A DNA stretch of 64,000 nt, taken from Melanocharis versteri. Its lineage: Eukaryota > Chordata > Aves > Passeriformes > Melanocharitidae. Position numbers and translations under genes: made by a program. Position 1 is the stretch's first letter, and each line of letters begins with the position of its first letter. The notes below the pieces were generated by a model that was given only the letters and a program-made list of their open reading frames with translations, was not told the origin of the DNA and ran no database searches. Where the stretch lies: assembly GCA_013397845.1 (NCBI GenBank), contig VZTG01005182.1, positions 62,001 to 126,000 on the forward strand, read 5' to 3'. Positions 62,201-64,000 of this stretch are shown here, one piece after another.

Positions 62201-64000
62201 ATGGGGCAGCCACAGCTTCTCTGGGCAACCTGTGCCAGTGTCTCAGGTGCCACCCTCAGATGGAAGAATTAAACATCATGATTGCCCTTCTGGCTTAGAA
62301 TACGTATTATTTCTGATTTCAATAATTATGTCTGATCCTGAATTCAGAGAGAAATGTACTAATAACTAGAACCACAGAAGCCCAGTTTATTTTTCTATCA
62401 CTGCAAAGCTCTGGCATTATCAGTAAGCAACAAATTACAGGTAAGACATCTTGGAGTAAGTCTCATTTACACTCCTAAAATAGAGAGGACTGATTTTTCA
62501 GAAGTAGTAAGCTTCTTCACACAAAACAGCTCTGAAAACTTATGTAGCTTTTCTTGGGTCCCGAAACTGTAGTTGAACACTCTTGATGTCTGGCAATGCA
62601 ACCTCTTTATTTGTACTTCAGTTCACTTTACATTATTTGTATGCTCATCACTCTCATGATTGACTCCAGCGGTAATTCTTGAGAATTCTTTGGGAGCCCC
62701 AAAGTACATTCACTACTTCCCCTGCCAAACAGGAGTGTATGACATCAGAATATCTGAGTATATTTCCACAGGACTTTAAGGGATTATTTTTCAAGACAAG
62801 ACTGGATGCTCTTAGTTTGAAAAATTTTTTGCCATACACTGCAAAGCTGATATGTAAACTGTAGATACAGAGCAATAAACTCAAAAATTTCATTTAGCTC
62901 CTTTTTTTACCTGAATAAAACTATGTAAGATCAACAAAAAGCTTATGGAGGTACCTATCAAGTCATCACACATATTTTTACTAACAAAAGTGGTAAACCC
63001 ACAAAAACTAAACTACTGTCCTTCAAGTATGAAGGATGGTAAGTGCCAGTTAGTATTTATAGCTCAGTATTAAAATGTTTTAAGTTTTGTTTACTAGCGA
63101 AGAAATACGTAAAGACAAACATCAGACTTAATAATTTCCAGCTGAATGGATTTTAAAAAGGCCAAAATCTTTTGTGAAGTAAAGTGGAATGTTTTATCTG
63201 AAGAGCTCTGGCTATAGCAGTATGCAATTCCAAAGCAGATTTCCTATCCCCAGCACATTTTTGGCTTTGGTATTTCTAAATGCACACAAGATCACACACC
63301 AAATTTTGTTCTTTGATTAGTTAATACATAGTAACTGAAATAACAAAGTATAATTTGCCGAGAAGAAAGTATTTAAAAGGAACAAAAAATACTTCACTAA
63401 AAGCATTGTAATATCTTTGCTAAATGAGAACCAATTCATCAGTCTTAGTTTTATGATTAAAACCTGTAAAATTCCCAGAACAGTTCTAATTTTTTTTCAA
63501 ACTATCTTGGGCATAAAGTTCTTGCAAAACACAAGATAAGGAATATCTTATCATAAGTAAGATTTTTGGCTGACATTGCAGAACAGTAATATGACGTCTG
63601 CAGCAAGACTCTACATTAGCATATGGCAGCGTAGTTCAGATCTGAGGTCATGCAGATAAATTTACTATCTTCGGCTTTTTTTAGATGAAAATATAGAAGT
63701 TATAATTCTGTTACTTTTTTAGCTTAACTGGTTTTACATATCTCTAATAGTAACTTCTTACCCATTCCTTTTCATAATTAGATCTCAAAGGGGTTTACAA
63801 ATTGGGTATGGAACATTTGCTATATCCACTGACAAACTGAGCTGTAGAAAGGTAAAATGATTTACTCAAGGTCATTTCAATGGGTCAGCGACCTACCTAG
63901 GAACAGATATCCTGGGCTTCAAAACACTGTTTTATTTACTAGGCTAGCAGCTTCCAACTTGAAGCCCAAGGATCTCTGGGGCTCCACAGATTAAATTTAT
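56221..64000. other. Non-coding region upstream of the CpG island
   Basis: AT-rich, with one CR1 fragment and a GC-richer patch at about 60350-60540. No exon with recognisable protein similarity and no tRNA or rRNA gene. It is either intergenic or, if SULF2 has a more distal promoter, part of its first intron. Confidence 0.6.
62071..62260 (-). mobile_element. CR1 LINE 3'-end fragment
   Basis: The best-preserved CR1 copy here. The plus strand reads AATCATAGAATTGTTTGGGTTGG, AAGGGATTTCAGGATCATTCC, CAGGGACACTTTCCACTATC, GGCCTTGAACACTTTCAGGG and CTGGGCAACCTGTGCCAGTG. It is the reverse complement of a CR1 3' end, and ATTCTATGATT at its low-coordinate side is the CR1 terminal repeat unit. Confidence 0.95.

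Noticed and set aside
1..64000. CRISPR arrays, operons, phage genes, rRNA or tRNA genes.
   Set aside because: None seen; the window is vertebrate nuclear DNA, and no direct-repeat arrays or cloverleaf genes were recognised by eye.

Overview
The window is vertebrate nuclear DNA, almost certainly from a bird. It is AT-rich, has small exons separated by long GT-AG introns, contains several fragments resembling CR1 retroposons (the typical avian LINE), and carries one clean retroviral solo LTR. There are no prokaryotic features.

The window holds one complete protein-coding gene on the minus strand: SULF2, extracellular sulfatase 2 (heparan sulfate 6-O-endosulfatase). I assembled 20 coding exons by following reading frame, splice phase and similarity to SULF2. 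They run from the start codon at 49808 to the stop codon at 4195. All junctions are GT-AG, every phase matches, and the exons sum to 2640 nt, or 879 residues plus stop (about 870 in human). The product has a signal peptide, the DD metal site, the CCPSR formylglycine motif, the DH metal pair, a basic hydrophilic domain with two candidate furin sites, and the conserved C-terminal region.

Layout from left to right. 1-1860 is non-coding and probably the 3' UTR of a convergent plus-strand gene; NCOA3 is inferred from human synteny only. About 3450-4194 is the probable SULF2 3' UTR. 4195-49808 holds the SULF2 coding exons and introns. Intron 3 (35096-43923) contains the solo LTR, an A/C-rich tract, and a possible unannotated signal-peptide exon. 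49881-55776 is the likely first intron. 55130-56220 is a CpG-rich island with a 361-base assembly gap, a minus-strand TATA box and a plausible non-coding first exon. 56221-64000 is non-coding, with one CR1 fragment.

I saw no previously undescribed multi-gene system. The observations most worth checking are: the in-phase signal-peptide exon candidate in intron 3; the same-strand solo LTR with a perfect 6-bp target duplication; the apparent loss of one of two human glycosaminoglycan attachment sites; UG-rich tracts on both sides of a frame-breaking exon; and the partly unassembled TATA-containing promoter island.
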